Origin: Streptomyces sp. SA15
GTDB lineage: Bacteria; Actinomycetota; Actinomycetes; Streptomycetales; Streptomycetaceae
Length of the DNA: 64,000 bases
Assembly (NCBI RefSeq): GCF_002291145.1
Contig: NZ_NTGE01000040.1
Coordinates: forward strand, 124,001-188,000
Reading direction: 5' to 3'
A program made the translations under genes and the position numbers. Positions 47,418 through 55,811 of the stretch are shown piece after piece; the stretch's first letter is position 1; each line of letters starts with the position of its first letter. The notes under the pieces were generated by a model. It was not told where the DNA came from. It was given only the letters and a program-made list of their open reading frames with translations, and ran no database searches.

Positions 47418-47711
47418 ATGATCCGCCACCTCGTCCTCTTCAAGCTCGACGAGGGCGTCGAGCGCGACGACCCCCGCGTGGTGAAGGGCGAGGCGGCCTT
47501 CCGCGCCCTCGAGGGCAAGATCCCCGAGATCCGCTTCTGGGAACTGGGCTGGAACATCAGCGACCGGCCCATCGCCTACGACTTCGCCATCAACTCGGGG
47601 TTCGAGGACGCGGCCGCGCTGCGGCGCTACGTCGAGCACCCGGAGCACCAGGCGGGCGTCGCGCTGTGGCGCGAGTTCGCCACGTGGGTGATCGCGGACT
47701 ACGAGTACTGA
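47418..47711 (+). CDS. Dabb (stress-responsive alpha/beta-barrel) protein
   Basis: 97 aa from ATG 47418. The Dabb fold is evident from MIRHLVLFKLDEGVERDDPR, FRALEGKIPEIRFWELGWNI and ALRRYVEHPEHQAGVALWRE (the conserved H-P-x-H). These dimeric ferredoxin-like barrels include polyketide cyclases, heme enzymes and stress proteins; nothing here decides which. It ends before a good terminator (47735-47761). Confidence 0.92.
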   Translation: MIRHLVLFKLDEGVERDDPRVVKGEAAFRALEGKIPEIRFWELGWNISDRPIAYDFAINSGFEDAAALRRYVEHPEHQAGVALWREFATWVIADYEY

Positions 47712-47734
47712 GACTGCTCTCTTCGGAGCTTCGG

Positions 47735-47761
47735 AGCCCCCCGCCGGAATGGCGCGGGGCT
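47735..47761 (+). terminator. Terminator after the Dabb gene
   Basis: agccccccgcc (47735-47745), loop ggaat, ggcgcggggct (47751-47761) then cttct: an 11-bp stem with one mismatch, 24 bp beyond the stop. Confidence 0.75.
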
Positions 47762-47866
47762 CTTCTGCGTCTTATGCACGAACCTGCCCTCAACACGGCG
47801 ATATGCGGTGCTTGCACACAGTGCACATGTCTTGTGATGCTATGACCGCTTTTGACGGATGAGTTG

Positions 47867-48742
47867 ATGGATCACGAGGTGGAGTTGACCGTGCCGGCCA
47901 GTACTGCGCCTCAAGCGCCGCCCCAGCCGACGGCCGAGCCGGTCCCGGAAACCCCCGCGCCCGCCGCCCCCCAGCGCAGCCGCGGCGCCGACACGCGTGC
48001 CCTCACCCAGGTGCTCTTCACCCAGCTCAAGGAGTTGCAGCCGGGCACGCCGGAGCACAATCGGGTGCGGGGGGCGCTCATCGAGGCCAACCTCCCACTC
48101 GTCCGCTACGCCGCCGCCCGCTTCCGCTCCCGCAACGAGCCGATGGAGGACGTGGTCCAGGTCGGCACCATCGGCCTGATCAACGCCATCGACCGCTTCG
48201 ACCCGGACCGGGGCGTGCAGTTCCCGACGTTCGCGATGCCGACGGTGGTCGGCGAGATCAAGCGGTACTTCCGCGACAACGTCCGCACGGTCCACGTACC
48301 GCGCAGGCTGCACGAGCTGTGGGTGCAGGTCAACAGCGCGACCGAGGACCTCACGACCGCCTTCGGACGCTCCCCGACCACCGCCGAGATCGCCGAGCGG
48401 CTGCGCATCAGCGAGGAGGAGGTGCTGTCGTGCATCGAGGCCGGGCGGTCGTACCACGCGACCTCGCTGGAGGCCGCCCAGGAGGGCGACGGGATGCCGG
48501 GGCTGCTGGACCGGCTGGGCTACGAGGACCCGGCGCTGGACGGCGTGGAACACCGGGATCTCGTCCGGCATCTGCTGGTCCAGCTGCCGGAGCGCGAACA
48601 GAGAATCCTTCTCCTGCGCTACTACAGCAATCTCACCCAGTCGCAAATCAGTGCGGAACTCGGCGTGTCCCAGATGCATGTCTCGCGGCTACTCGCACGT
48701 AGCTTCCAGCGGCTGCGATCGGCGAACCGGATCGACGCGTAA
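47867..48742 (+). CDS. sigF: RNA polymerase sigma factor, SigB/SigF family
   Basis: 291 aa from ATG 47867; TTG 47852 in frame is possible. A Pro/Ala-rich N-terminus precedes region 2 ([59 protein letters not shown]), then region 3 and region 4 with [20 protein letters not shown] and [18 protein letters not shown]. SigF of Streptomyces coelicolor controls late spore maturation. The order upp, tadA, sigF, sigN matches that chromosome as I remember it, so I assign sigF to this copy. The stop codon lies inside the first unit of a 16-bp tandem repeat. Confidence 0.85.
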   Translation: MDHEVELTVPASTAPQAPPQPTAEPVPETPAPAAPQRSRGADTRALTQVLFTQLKELQPGTPEHNRVRGALIEANLPLVRYAAARFRSRNEPMEDVVQVGTIGLINAIDRFDPDRGVQFPTFAMPTVVGEIKRYFRDNVRTVHVPRRLHELWVQVNSATEDLTTAFGRSPTTAEIAERLRISEEEVLSCIEAGRSYHATSLEAAQEGDGMPGLLDRLGYEDPALDGVEHRDLVRHLLVQLPEREQRILLLRYYSNLTQSQISAELGVSQMHVSRLLARSFQRLRSANRIDA

Positions 48743-48800
48743 GGGCATCGACGCGTAAGGGCATCGACGCGTAAGGGCATCCGGATCGACGCGTAAGGGC
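48731..48800 (+). repeat. 16-bp tandem repeat at the 3' end of sigF
   Basis: Unit atcgacgcgtaagggc occurs three times head to tail (48731-48778) and a fourth time after the 6-bp spacer atccgg (48785-48800). The first unit encodes the last residues Ile-Asp-Ala and the TAA stop, so the array grew by duplicating the gene's end. The rest of the 365-bp gap to sigN contains two cgacatgt(c/g)ac copies (48961 and 48985) and the promoter at 49012. Confidence 0.85.
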
Positions 48801-49011
48801 ATAAGCGCTACATAAGGACGATGCCCGTCGGGCAGTAACCGAATACGCGATCGACGGGTAACCGTTGCGAGCGAATCGCTCACCAGCACAGATCCCGACA
48901 CCTCTGCGTCGAAAAACCGTCAGACCCCCTTCTTCCAGGGCGTATTCGCGTCTCGCATGTCGACATGTCACTACAGCGTGTTGCCGACATGTGACATTCT
49001 GCGGGAAGCGC

Positions 49012-49038
49012 GTTTGCCGGGGCTTCGGCGCCGGTATT
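49012..49038 (+). promoter_or_regulatory. SigB/SigF-type promoter of sigN
   Basis: GTTTGC (49012-49017), 15-bp spacer, GGTATT (49033-49038). This fits the GTTT-N14-16-GGGTAT pattern of SigB/F/N-class promoters and lies 70 bp before the start, suggesting control by its own class of sigma factor. Confidence 0.55.
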
Positions 49039-49107
49039 CAGGTGGAGGCTGCGTTCCTGAAGTGGGAGCGTTCGCCGTGACCGTCCTCGCGACCCAAAGG
49101 GGGTGGC

Positions 49108-49995
49108 ATGTCCGCAGACCAGGGCAGCTCGAAGGTGCTCACGCTCACTAAGAGCGAGGCTGCGCCCGACGCCGCGCTTGACGACGTTCCGGCCCTCGAG
49201 GCCGCGCCGGCCCCGGTACTCCCGACTTCGGGAGCCATCGACACCCGCACCCTGTCCCGCTCCCTGTTCCTGCGGCTCGCCGCACTCGACGAGAACAGCC
49301 CCGAGCGTGCGTACGTCCGGGACACGCTCATCGAACTCAACCTCCCGCTGGTGCGGTACGCCGCCGCCCGGTTCCGTTCGCGCAACGAGCCGATGGAGGA
49401 CATCGTCCAGGTCGGCACCATCGGCCTGATCAAGGCGATCGACCGCTTCGACTGCGAACGGGGCGTGGAGTTCCCGACGTTCGCGATGCCGACGGTGGTC
49501 GGCGAGATCAAGCGGTTCTTCCGCGACACGTCGTGGTCGGTCCGCGTCCCGCGCCGCCTGCAGGAGCTCCGGCTCGCCCTCACCAAGGCCAGCGACGAGC
49601 TCTCCCAGAAGCTGGACCGCTCGCCGACGGTCACCGAACTCGCCGCCGTACTCGGAGTCTCCGAGGAGGACGTCGTCGACGGCCTCGCGGTCGGCAACGC
49701 GTACACGGCCTCGTCCCTCGACTCCCCGGCCCCCGAGGACGACGGCGGCGAGGGCTCCCTCGCGGACCGCCTCGGGTACGAGGACAGCGCCCTGGAGGGC
49801 GTGGAGTACAGGGAGTCCTTGAAGCCCCTCCTCGCCAAGCTCCCGCCCCGCGAGCGCCGCATCATCATGCTGCGCTTCTTCGCCAACATGACCCAGTCGC
49901 AGATCGGCGAGGAGGTCGGCATCTCCCAGATGCACGTCTCCCGGCTGCTGACCCGGACGCTGTCGCAGCTGCGCGAGGGCCTCATCTCCGACTGA
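49108..49995 (+). CDS. sigN: RNA polymerase sigma factor, SigB/SigF family (SigN-like)
   Basis: 295 aa from ATG 49108. Region 2 ([59 protein letters not shown]) and region 4 ([38 protein letters not shown]) are close to the preceding gene, so the two are tandem paralogues. The N-termini and region 3 differ. In Streptomyces coelicolor the neighbour of sigF is sigN, acting in aerial-hypha and spore development; I transfer the name by order. No anti-sigma gene is adjacent, so control would be by a distant partner. Confidence 0.83.
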   Translation: MSADQGSSKVLTLTKSEAAPDAALDDVPALEAAPAPVLPTSGAIDTRTLSRSLFLRLAALDENSPERAYVRDTLIELNLPLVRYAAARFRSRNEPMEDIVQVGTIGLIKAIDRFDCERGVEFPTFAMPTVVGEIKRFFRDTSWSVRVPRRLQELRLALTKASDELSQKLDRSPTVTELAAVLGVSEEDVVDGLAVGNAYTASSLDSPAPEDDGGEGSLADRLGYEDSALEGVEYRESLKPLLAKLPPRERRIIMLRFFANMTQSQIGEEVGISQMHVSRLLTRTLSQLREGLISD

Positions 49996-50049
49996 CGGAA
50001 GCACGGCACGAGGCTTCCCATTTGACGGAGCGTCAGCCACCATGGCGCG

Positions 50050-50775
50050 ATGCTTCGATCAACGTGGACGCATGGCCGCCGGAGCGCCCTGATCGGCGCG
50101 TCGGCGGCCGTCGTCTGTCTGGGCGGAGCGCTGGCGGCCTGCGGAGGTGGCGGTGACGGCGGCTACGTCGCCACCGGGGCGGCGGGCGGGCCCCCTCGGG
50201 CGTCGGGTACGGCGGTGACTCCGACGGGGGCGGTCACGCTGGTGCCGCTCGACGAGGAGCCGACCGAGCCGACGGCGAGCGCGGCTCCCCGTGCGCCCGC
50301 CCAGGGCGGTACATCGGAGAGCGCTCAGGAAACCGGCCCGTCCGACTCGTTCTCGTTCAGCAGCCCACCGCGCCCTTCGGCCGAGGGCGCCGAGTCCGGT
50401 CGTACGACACCGAGACCATCACCTTCGCCGACGGCGCCCACCGCCAGCCCCACGGCACGACCCGGGGGCCCCGCCGACCTGACCGTGAGCGCGCCCGCAC
50501 GAAAGCCCACGGACAAGCGGTGGTGCGAGGACGTGACCGTCGCCTTCCACAACACCGGGGGATCGGCGGTACGTTCGGGCACGATCACCTTCGCCACACA
50601 CGTCATCGGCGCACTCGGCGTCGACTGGGCGACGATCGAGTCCACCGAGAAGCTCCCGGCACCGATCGAGGCCGGCGCGCGGAAGGAGAAGACCTGGACG
50701 GTGTGCGTCGAGGCGTGGCGCGTGCCGCTGGGCATGCGGGTGGAGACGCGGGACGTAGCCGTTCGGTGGGAGTAG
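50050..50775 (+). CDS. Putative lipoprotein with Pro/Ser/Thr-rich linker
   Basis: 241 aa. A lipoprotein signal is clear: basic start (STWTHGRRSALIG), hydrophobic core and lipobox LAAC followed by a Gly run, with Cys31 as lipid site. Residues ~40-145 are low-complexity Pro/Ser/Thr/Glu. The C-terminal ~95 residues form a compact beta domain (DKRWCEDVTVAFHNTGGSAV, EAGARKEKTWTVCVEAWRVP) with two Cys that could pair. This resembles a small carbohydrate-binding or adhesion-like fold, but no family is named. It follows sigN by 54 bp. Confidence 0.82.
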   Translation: MLRSTWTHGRRSALIGASAAVVCLGGALAACGGGGDGGYVATGAAGGPPRASGTAVTPTGAVTLVPLDEEPTEPTASAAPRAPAQGGTSESAQETGPSDSFSFSSPPRPSAEGAESGRTTPRPSPSPTAPTASPTARPGGPADLTVSAPARKPTDKRWCEDVTVAFHNTGGSAVRSGTITFATHVIGALGVDWATIESTEKLPAPIEAGARKEKTWTVCVEAWRVPLGMRVETRDVAVRWE

Positions 50776-50780
50776 CGGCC

Positions 50781-50984
50781 CTACTTCAGCGCCAGCCACG
50801 CCACCGCCGCCACAACCGCGACGGCGACGACAACGCCGATGATCAGCCCCACACGCGGCCCCGACGAAGCCGCCGCCTGCTGTCGGCCCTGTCGGCCCTG
50901 CGGGCCCTCGTCGACGAACGCGCGGAACATCTGGGTGCTGCCTGCGGGGTCCTGGTTGCCCTGGGGGCCCTGGGTGTTAGCCAT
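50781..50984 (-). CDS. Small tail-anchored membrane protein, 67 aa
   Basis: ATG 50984 (MANTQGPQGNQDPAG). The first 40 residues are soluble and Gln/Gly-rich (EGPQGRQGRQQAAASSG). The last 25 form one membrane helix (VGLIIGVVVAVAVVAAVAWLA then LK), so it is C-tail anchored. Conserved streptomycete type, function unknown. Convergent with the lipoprotein gene, 5 bp between stops. Confidence 0.72.
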   Translation of the reverse strand: MANTQGPQGNQDPAGSTQMFRAFVDEGPQGRQGRQQAAASSGPRVGLIIGVVVAVAVVAAVAWLALK

Positions 50985-51129
50985 GCCCCGAGACACTAGC
51001 GAATCCGGGGGTGTGGCCCAAGTGGGGGCCGGGGCTCCGGGTCAGTGAGGGTCACCTGCGCATTTACGGTCGCAATACTTGCCTTTGCCAAGTTTTTATG
51101 CCGTGCCTACCTCCTTTTATTTGCCTGTA

Positions 51130-51163
51130 GCAACCAAGCTCCCCTACGGTTGCCCTAAGCAAC
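51130..51163 (+). promoter_or_regulatory. MarR-type operator upstream of the regulator gene
   Basis: gcaacc (51130-51135) / ggttgc (51148-51153) and the overlapping gttgc (51149-51153) / gcaac (51159-51163) form nested inverted repeats 17-50 bp before the MarR ATG. AT-rich promoter-like DNA (tttttatgcc) lies just upstream. This is the expected autoregulatory site, also governing the cotranscribed transporter. Confidence 0.6.
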
Positions 51164-51179
51164 GAACGCGGGAGGTGTG

Positions 51180-51689
51180 ATGGCCGAGCAGGCGCAGTAC
51201 GAGGAGCTGATCCGTCAGTTCAGCGCCTTCGGGGCCGTGAAGAGGGAGTTGGGGCGTCTTCTGCCGTCCGACTGTTCCAGCGGTTCCGCCACCGTGCTGA
51301 CGATCCTGACCCGCCACGGAGACATGCGCATGAGCAAGCTGGCCGAGCTGCTCGCCGTGGACATGTCGGTCACCAGCCGCCAAGTCGCCCACATCGTCGA
51401 CCGCGGCTGGATCGAGCGCTCCCCCGACCCGGCGGACAAGCGCTCGCGCATCCTGCGCCTCACGCCCGCGGGCCGGGAGCAGATGGACGAGTTGTCCCGG
51501 CGGACCACGCGGATGCTCGCCGAGCGGCTGAGCGACTGGAGTGACGACGAGATCACCGAGCTCACCCGGTTGATGGCGCGGCTGCGGGCCAGCTTCGACG
51601 ACTGCCGGTCCGCGCCGGCCGGGCCGCCCACCGAACCCGCGCTCGAACAGTCCACCCGTACACCCGCGACACCCGCGATCACCAAGTAA
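51180..51689 (+). CDS. MarR-family transcriptional regulator
   Basis: 169 aa from ATG 51180, six bases after GGAGG; an adjoining GTG is one codon earlier. Winged-helix MarR pattern: SGSATVLTILTRHGDMRMSK, LAELLAVDMSVTSRQVAHIV (recognition helix), wing RSPDPADKRSRILRLTPAGR, then the dimerisation helix (LSDWSDDEITELTRLMARLR). Its C-terminus is Pro/Thr-rich. Thirteen bases separate it from the transporter gene, so it most likely represses both until a toxic or phenolic ligand binds. Confidence 0.93.
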   Translation: MAEQAQYEELIRQFSAFGAVKRELGRLLPSDCSSGSATVLTILTRHGDMRMSKLAELLAVDMSVTSRQVAHIVDRGWIERSPDPADKRSRILRLTPAGREQMDELSRRTTRMLAERLSDWSDDEITELTRLMARLRASFDDCRSAPAGPPTEPALEQSTRTPATPAITK

Positions 51690-51702
51690 GAGAAGGAAGC
51701 CC

Positions 51703-54252
51703 ATGGCAACGACCACACCAACCGGTGTGCGGGCACACGCCAAGCACGGGGGAGGCTCCTCGGGACCCTCCGACGGCGCTCCTATGACGCACCGGCAGAT
51801 ACTGGAAGCGCTCACCGGGCTGCTGCTCGGCATGTTCGTCGCGATCCTGTCGTCGACGATCGTGTCCAACGCCCTGCCCGACATCATCGGCGACCTCGGC
51901 GGCGGCCAGAGCGCCTACACCTGGGTCGTGACCGCGTCCCTGCTGACGATGACGGCGTCCACGCCGCTGTGGGGCAAGCTGGCCGACCTCTTCTCCAAGA
52001 AGCTGCTCGTTCAGCTGGCGCTCGTCATATTCGTGGCCGGCTCGGCCGCGGCCGGACTGTCCCAGAACACGGGCATGCTCATCGGCTTCCGTGCGGTCCA
52101 GGGCATCGGCATGGGCGGTCTGACGGCCCTCGCCCAGATCATCATGGCCGCGATGATCTCCCCGCGGGAGCGCGGCCGGTACAGCGGCTACCTGGGCGCC
52201 ACCTTCGCCACCGCGATGGTCGGCGGCCCGCTGATCGGCGGTGTCATCACCGATACCAGCTGGCTCGGCTGGCGCTGGTGCTTCTACGTCGGCGTGCCCT
52301 TCGCCGTCATCGCCCTGATCGTGCTGCAGAAGACCCTGCACCTGCCGGTGCTCAAGCGGAACGTGAAGGTCGACTGGGGCGGTGCCTTCTTCATCACCGC
52401 CGCGGTCAGCCTGCTGCTGGTCTGGGTGACCTTCGCCGGTGACAAGTACGACTGGCTGTCCACCGAGACGTACGCCATGGTCGGCGGGTCGCTCGTGCTG
52501 TTCGCCCTGTTCGTGCTCGTCGAGTCCAAGGCGAGCGAACCGATCATCCCGCTGCGGCTGTTCCGCAACCGCACCATCACGCTGGCCTCCGCGGCCTCGC
52601 TCTTCGTCGGCGTCGCGATGTACGTGGGCATGATCTTCTTCAGCCAGTACTTCCAGGTGGCCCGGGGCGAGTCGCCGACCATGTCCGGCGTCCTGACCAT
52701 CCCGATGATCGCGGGTCTGGCCATCGCCTCGACCGTCTCGGGGCAGTTCATCTCCCGGACCGGGCGGTGGAAGGGCTGGCTGCTGGCCGGTGGTCTGCTG
52801 CTCGCCGCGGGGATGGGGCTGCTGGGCACCATCCGGTACGACACGGAGTACTGGCACATCGGGATCTTCATGGCGCTGCTGGGCCTCGGCGTCGGCATGA
52901 TGATGCAGAACCTCGTGCTGTGCACCCAGAACCAGGTGGAGCCGGGCGACCTGGGCGCCGCCAGCTCCACGGTGGCCTTCTTCCGCACGCTGGGCAGCGC
53001 GGTCGGCGTCTCCGCGTTCGGCGCGGTGCTCAGCCACCGGATCACGGACCACCTCAAGGACGGCCTCGCCACCCTCGACCCGAAGTACGCGGCCGGGCTG
53101 TCCGGTTCCGGCGGCTCCTCCGACAGCATCCCGGACGTGAGCGCGCTGCCCGGGCCGCTGCGCACGGTCGTGGAGAGCGCCTACGGGCACGGCATCGCGG
53201 ACGTGTTCCTGTACGTCGCCCCGGTCGCGCTGGTCGCCCTGTTCATCTGCCTGTTCATCAAGGAGGTTCCGTTGCGGACGAAGGGCGCGCTGGCGCAGGC
53301 GGCCGAGCAGAAGGCGCAGGACACGGCTCGCGCGGAGGCCGCCCCGGCCGTCGCCGAGGCTCCGGCTCCGGCTCCGGCTGAGGAGCGGGTGCCTAGCTGG
53401 GCCGTGGCGAACACCGAGACCGCCGCCGAGGGCACCGACACGCAGCGGCTCACGGCCGTCGCCACGGTGGCCCCTCCCGGCGAGTCCTCCGGCGGCATCC
53501 CCGTACGGGGTTTCGTCCGCGGCGCCGAGAGCGCACCCGTGCCGCAGGCCGCCGTCACGCTGATCTCGCTCGCGGGCCGGCAGCTGGGCCGGTCGGTGGC
53601 ACAGGCCGACGGCTCCTACGCGGTGGACGCGCCGGGCACGGGATCGTACGTCCTGATCGCCTCCGCCGACGGGTTCCAGCCGCAGGCGTCCACCGTGGTG
53701 GTGAACGGTGAGCCGGTGTCGTACGACATCCTGCTCAGCGGCACCAGCGGGCTGAGCGGGCTGGTCCGGGCGGTGGAGACGGGCGGGCCCGTCAAGGACG
53801 CGATGGTGATCGTGACCGATGTGCGCGGGGATCTGCTGGCCACCGGGACCACCGGTGAGCAGGGCGAGTTCTCCTTCGCCGAGCTGGTTCCGGGGGCGCT
53901 GACCGTCGCCGTGAACGCCGCCGGGGTCCGGCCGCGCGCCCTGCCCGTCGAGGTGAGCGGCACCGGAGTGACCCGGATCGAGATCGACCTCGACTCCGGC
54001 GCCCGGCTCCAGGGCGTCGTACGAGCGCCGTACGGGCCCCTCGCCGACGCCCGCGTGACGCTGGTCGACGCGGCGGGCAACGTGGTCGGCACGGCCACGA
54101 CCGGGGCGGACGGGGCGTACGCCTTCACCGACCTGGACGGTGGCGAGTACACCGTCATCGCGACCGGCTACCCGCCGGTGGCGACCGCGCTGACGGTGAA
54201 CGGCCGCGGAGTCGACGACCACGACATCGAACTCGCCCACCCCGGCGAGTGA
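51703..54252 (+). CDS. MFS drug exporter (DHA2/EmrB type) fused to carboxypeptidase-regulatory-like domains
   Basis: 849 aa from ATG 51703. Residues ~30-530 are a 14-helix DHA2 exporter: LPDIIGDLGGGQSAYTWVVT, motif A GKLADLFSKKLL, motif C-like GGPLIGGVITDTSWLGWRW. Typical relatives end near residue 540. Here an Ala/Glu/Pro linker follows, then three beta-sandwich repeats of the CarboxypepD_reg type (about 595-675, 680-755, 760-845), each with a VRG...V..A.VTL...G....T..DG.Y pattern. If the exporter has normal topology the tail would be cytosolic. The next gene carries the same repeat before a YceI domain, suggesting a functional pair. Confidence 0.9.
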   Translation: MATTTPTGVRAHAKHGGGSSGPSDGAPMTHRQILEALTGLLLGMFVAILSSTIVSNALPDIIGDLGGGQSAYTWVVTASLLTMTASTPLWGKLADLFSKKLLVQLALVIFVAGSAAAGLSQNTGMLIGFRAVQGIGMGGLTALAQIIMAAMISPRERGRYSGYLGATFATAMVGGPLIGGVITDTSWLGWRWCFYVGVPFAVIALIVLQKTLHLPVLKRNVKVDWGGAFFITAAVSLLLVWVTFAGDKYDWLSTETYAMVGGSLVLFALFVLVESKASEPIIPLRLFRNRTITLASAASLFVGVAMYVGMIFFSQYFQVARGESPTMSGVLTIPMIAGLAIASTVSGQFISRTGRWKGWLLAGGLLLAAGMGLLGTIRYDTEYWHIGIFMALLGLGVGMMMQNLVLCTQNQVEPGDLGAASSTVAFFRTLGSAVGVSAFGAVLSHRITDHLKDGLATLDPKYAAGLSGSGGSSDSIPDVSALPGPLRTVVESAYGHGIADVFLYVAPVALVALFICLFIKEVPLRTKGALAQAAEQKAQDTARAEAAPAVAEAPAPAPAEERVPSWAVANTETAAEGTDTQRLTAVATVAPPGESSGGIPVRGFVRGAESAPVPQAAVTLISLAGRQLGRSVAQADGSYAVDAPGTGSYVLIASADGFQPQASTVVVNGEPVSYDILLSGTSGLSGLVRAVETGGPVKDAMVIVTDVRGDLLATGTTGEQGEFSFAELVPGALTVAVNAAGVRPRALPVEVSGTGVTRIEIDLDSGARLQGVVRAPYGPLADARVTLVDAAGNVVGTATTGADGAYAFTDLDGGEYTVIATGYPPVATALTVNGRGVDDHDIELAHPGE

Positions 54253-54345
54253 TCCGGACCCCGGCCCGTGGTGGCGCGGCGCGCTCTGAGCGGAGGTGCG
54301 CCCACCGCCACGGGCCGGTCCCTCGAGGCTGAGGAGTTACGTGAG

Positions 54346-55167
54346 ATGGGACTGACCGCGAGGATCCGTACCCGGGACGGATGGGCCGTGTCGCACGCGG
54401 TCGTCACGGTGACCGACATGACCGGCTCGCAGGTGCTGCGGGCCGAGGCGGACGCCGAGGGGGCCGTACGGGACCCGAACCCGCTGGAACCGGGGGCGTA
54501 CACCGTCATCGTCACCGCCGTCGGGTACGCGCCCGCCGCCTGCAGCGCGCTCGTCACCGCGAGCGGGCGGGCCGAGGTCGGGACGGTGACGCTGGCCCGG
54601 CAGGGCGGCACCGAGCTGCCGCCGCCGGGGCCGTGGACCGTCGACCCGGCGCACTCCAGCGTGGCCGCCGTGGCCCAGCACCTGGGGATCTCCAGCGTGC
54701 ACGGCCGGTTCACGGAGTTCTCGGCCTCGATCGAGATCGCGCCCGACGACGTGAGCAAGTCCCGGGTGGAGGCGGTCATCCGGGCCGCGTCCATCGACAC
54801 CGGGAACGGGATGCGGGACGAGCACCTGAGGTCGCCGGACTTCCTGGACGTGGAGCGGTACCCGGAGATCACGTACCGCTCGACGGGCCTGGCGGAGGCC
54901 GGTTCCGACCGCTGGACGGTGCACGGCGAGCTGGCCCTGCACGGTGTCGTACGACCGGTCGACCTGGACCTCGCCTACCTCGGCACCGGCGCGGACCCGT
55001 GGGGCGGCACCCGGGCGGCGTTCCGCGCGACCGCCCAGCTGCGGCGCGAGGACTTCGCGATGGACTACAACCAGGTCGTCCAGGCGGGCATCGCGGCCAT
55101 CGGTACGACACTGAAGGTGGAGCTGGACATCCAGGCGGTGCAGGGGGAGTCGCTGCCGCCGGCATAA
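54346..55167 (+). CDS. YceI-family protein with N-terminal carboxypeptidase-regulatory-like domain
   Basis: 273 aa from ATG 54346, with GAGGAG nine bases upstream; the longer frame from 54268 is less likely. Residues 1-85 form one CarboxypepD_reg-like repeat (RIRTRDGWAVSHAVVTVTDM, LEPGAYTVIVTAVGYAPAAC). Residues ~95-273 are YceI: WTVDPAHSSVAAVAQHLGIS, VHGRFTEFSASIEIAPDD, SPDFLDVERYPEITYRSTGL and LHGVVRPVDLDLAYLGTG. YceI proteins are lipocalin-like barrels binding isoprenoid lipids or amphiphiles. No signal peptide. Third gene of the MarR group. Confidence 0.9.
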   Translation: MGLTARIRTRDGWAVSHAVVTVTDMTGSQVLRAEADAEGAVRDPNPLEPGAYTVIVTAVGYAPAACSALVTASGRAEVGTVTLARQGGTELPPPGPWTVDPAHSSVAAVAQHLGISSVHGRFTEFSASIEIAPDDVSKSRVEAVIRAASIDTGNGMRDEHLRSPDFLDVERYPEITYRSTGLAEAGSDRWTVHGELALHGVVRPVDLDLAYLGTGADPWGGTRAAFRATAQLRREDFAMDYNQVVQAGIAAIGTTLKVELDIQAVQGESLPPA

Positions 55168-55177
55168 GCCCGGCCTG

Positions 55178-55567
55178 TTACATGAGGCCGACTATGCGGG
55201 GCGGGGCGAACAGGTGGCGGGCGAGGTGCTCCTCGGCCACCATGACGACTCCCCGCACCATGTCCGGGGTCCGCTCCCGCGCCCTGGCCAGGGATTCCTG
55301 GTGGCCGGCGCAGGTCTTGCAGGACGGGTCCCAGTCGGGCAGCGACTCGCGGTGCGCGTCGGCCAGATGGCGGCTGAGGCTGATCTGCGTCCCGACGATG
55401 CTGTCCGTGACGTCCCAGTCGACGCCCGGGTCCTCCGCGGTCAACCCGGCGATGACGGCCTGCACGTGCTTCATCGCCTCGTAGCGGCGGACGCACTCGG
55501 CGCAGTCCCACATCCACCCGGGCGGCAGCGGCCACTGTTCCTCGGGGCTGAGGTCTTCCGCGCTCAT
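55178..55567 (-). CDS. Conserved hypothetical protein with two CxxC pairs, 129 aa
   Basis: ATG 55567 (MSAEDLSPEEQWPLPPGWMW). Two Cys pairs, WDCAECVRRYEAMKH and CKTCAGHQESLARAR, plus nearby His (SRHLADAHRESL) suggest a zinc site. The rest is helical. Known to me only as a streptomycete hypothetical. Convergent with the YceI gene, 10 bp between stops; its promoter side faces the MITE. Confidence 0.72.
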   Translation of the reverse strand: MSAEDLSPEEQWPLPPGWMWDCAECVRRYEAMKHVQAVIAGLTAEDPGVDWDVTDSIVGTQISLSRHLADAHRESLPDWDPSCKTCAGHQESLARARERTPDMVRGVVMVAEEHLARHLFAPPRIVGLM

Positions 55568-55633
55568 GCGGACGACGGTAGGCGGTGGGAGTGGGGCGGC
55601 GCAGGCCTCCGGCGAAACATGGCCGCTCTGGTT

Positions 55634-55802
55634 CTAGGGCCCTTCTGATGGATCTCCGTGGGAGAAGGAGCGGCGTCCGGTGCGTGCTCTCGGCGTGCCG
55701 CGTGGAAGTCCTCGTAGCGGAGCTACTAGGGCTTTCGCGCGGTGCGGCGAGAGTGCGTGCCGGACGCCGCGACGCCGCGGAGATCCGTCAGAAGGGCCCT
55801 AG
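55634..55802. mobile_element. 169-bp fold-back MITE
   Basis: Terminal inverted repeats of 25 bp with one mismatch: ctagggcccttctga... at 55634-55658 and ...tcagaagggccctag at 55778-55802. The interior is also self-complementary (cggcgtccgg near 55672 against cggacgccg near 55761, and ccgcgtggaagtcctcgtag against ctactagggctttcgcgcgg), so the whole element can fold into one long imperfect hairpin. It has no coding capacity. The ends resemble IS-family terminal repeats and CTAG may be the target site. It sits 9 bp before the oxidoreductase ATG. Confidence 0.88.
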
Positions 55803-55811
55803 GCTGGCCCC

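Noticed and set aside
48731..48800. CRISPR-like array
   Set aside because: Units are contiguous without spacers and no cas genes are present.
51679..54240. 853-codon minus-strand ORF
   Set aside because: Antisense to the MFS fusion; typical high-GC shadow frame.
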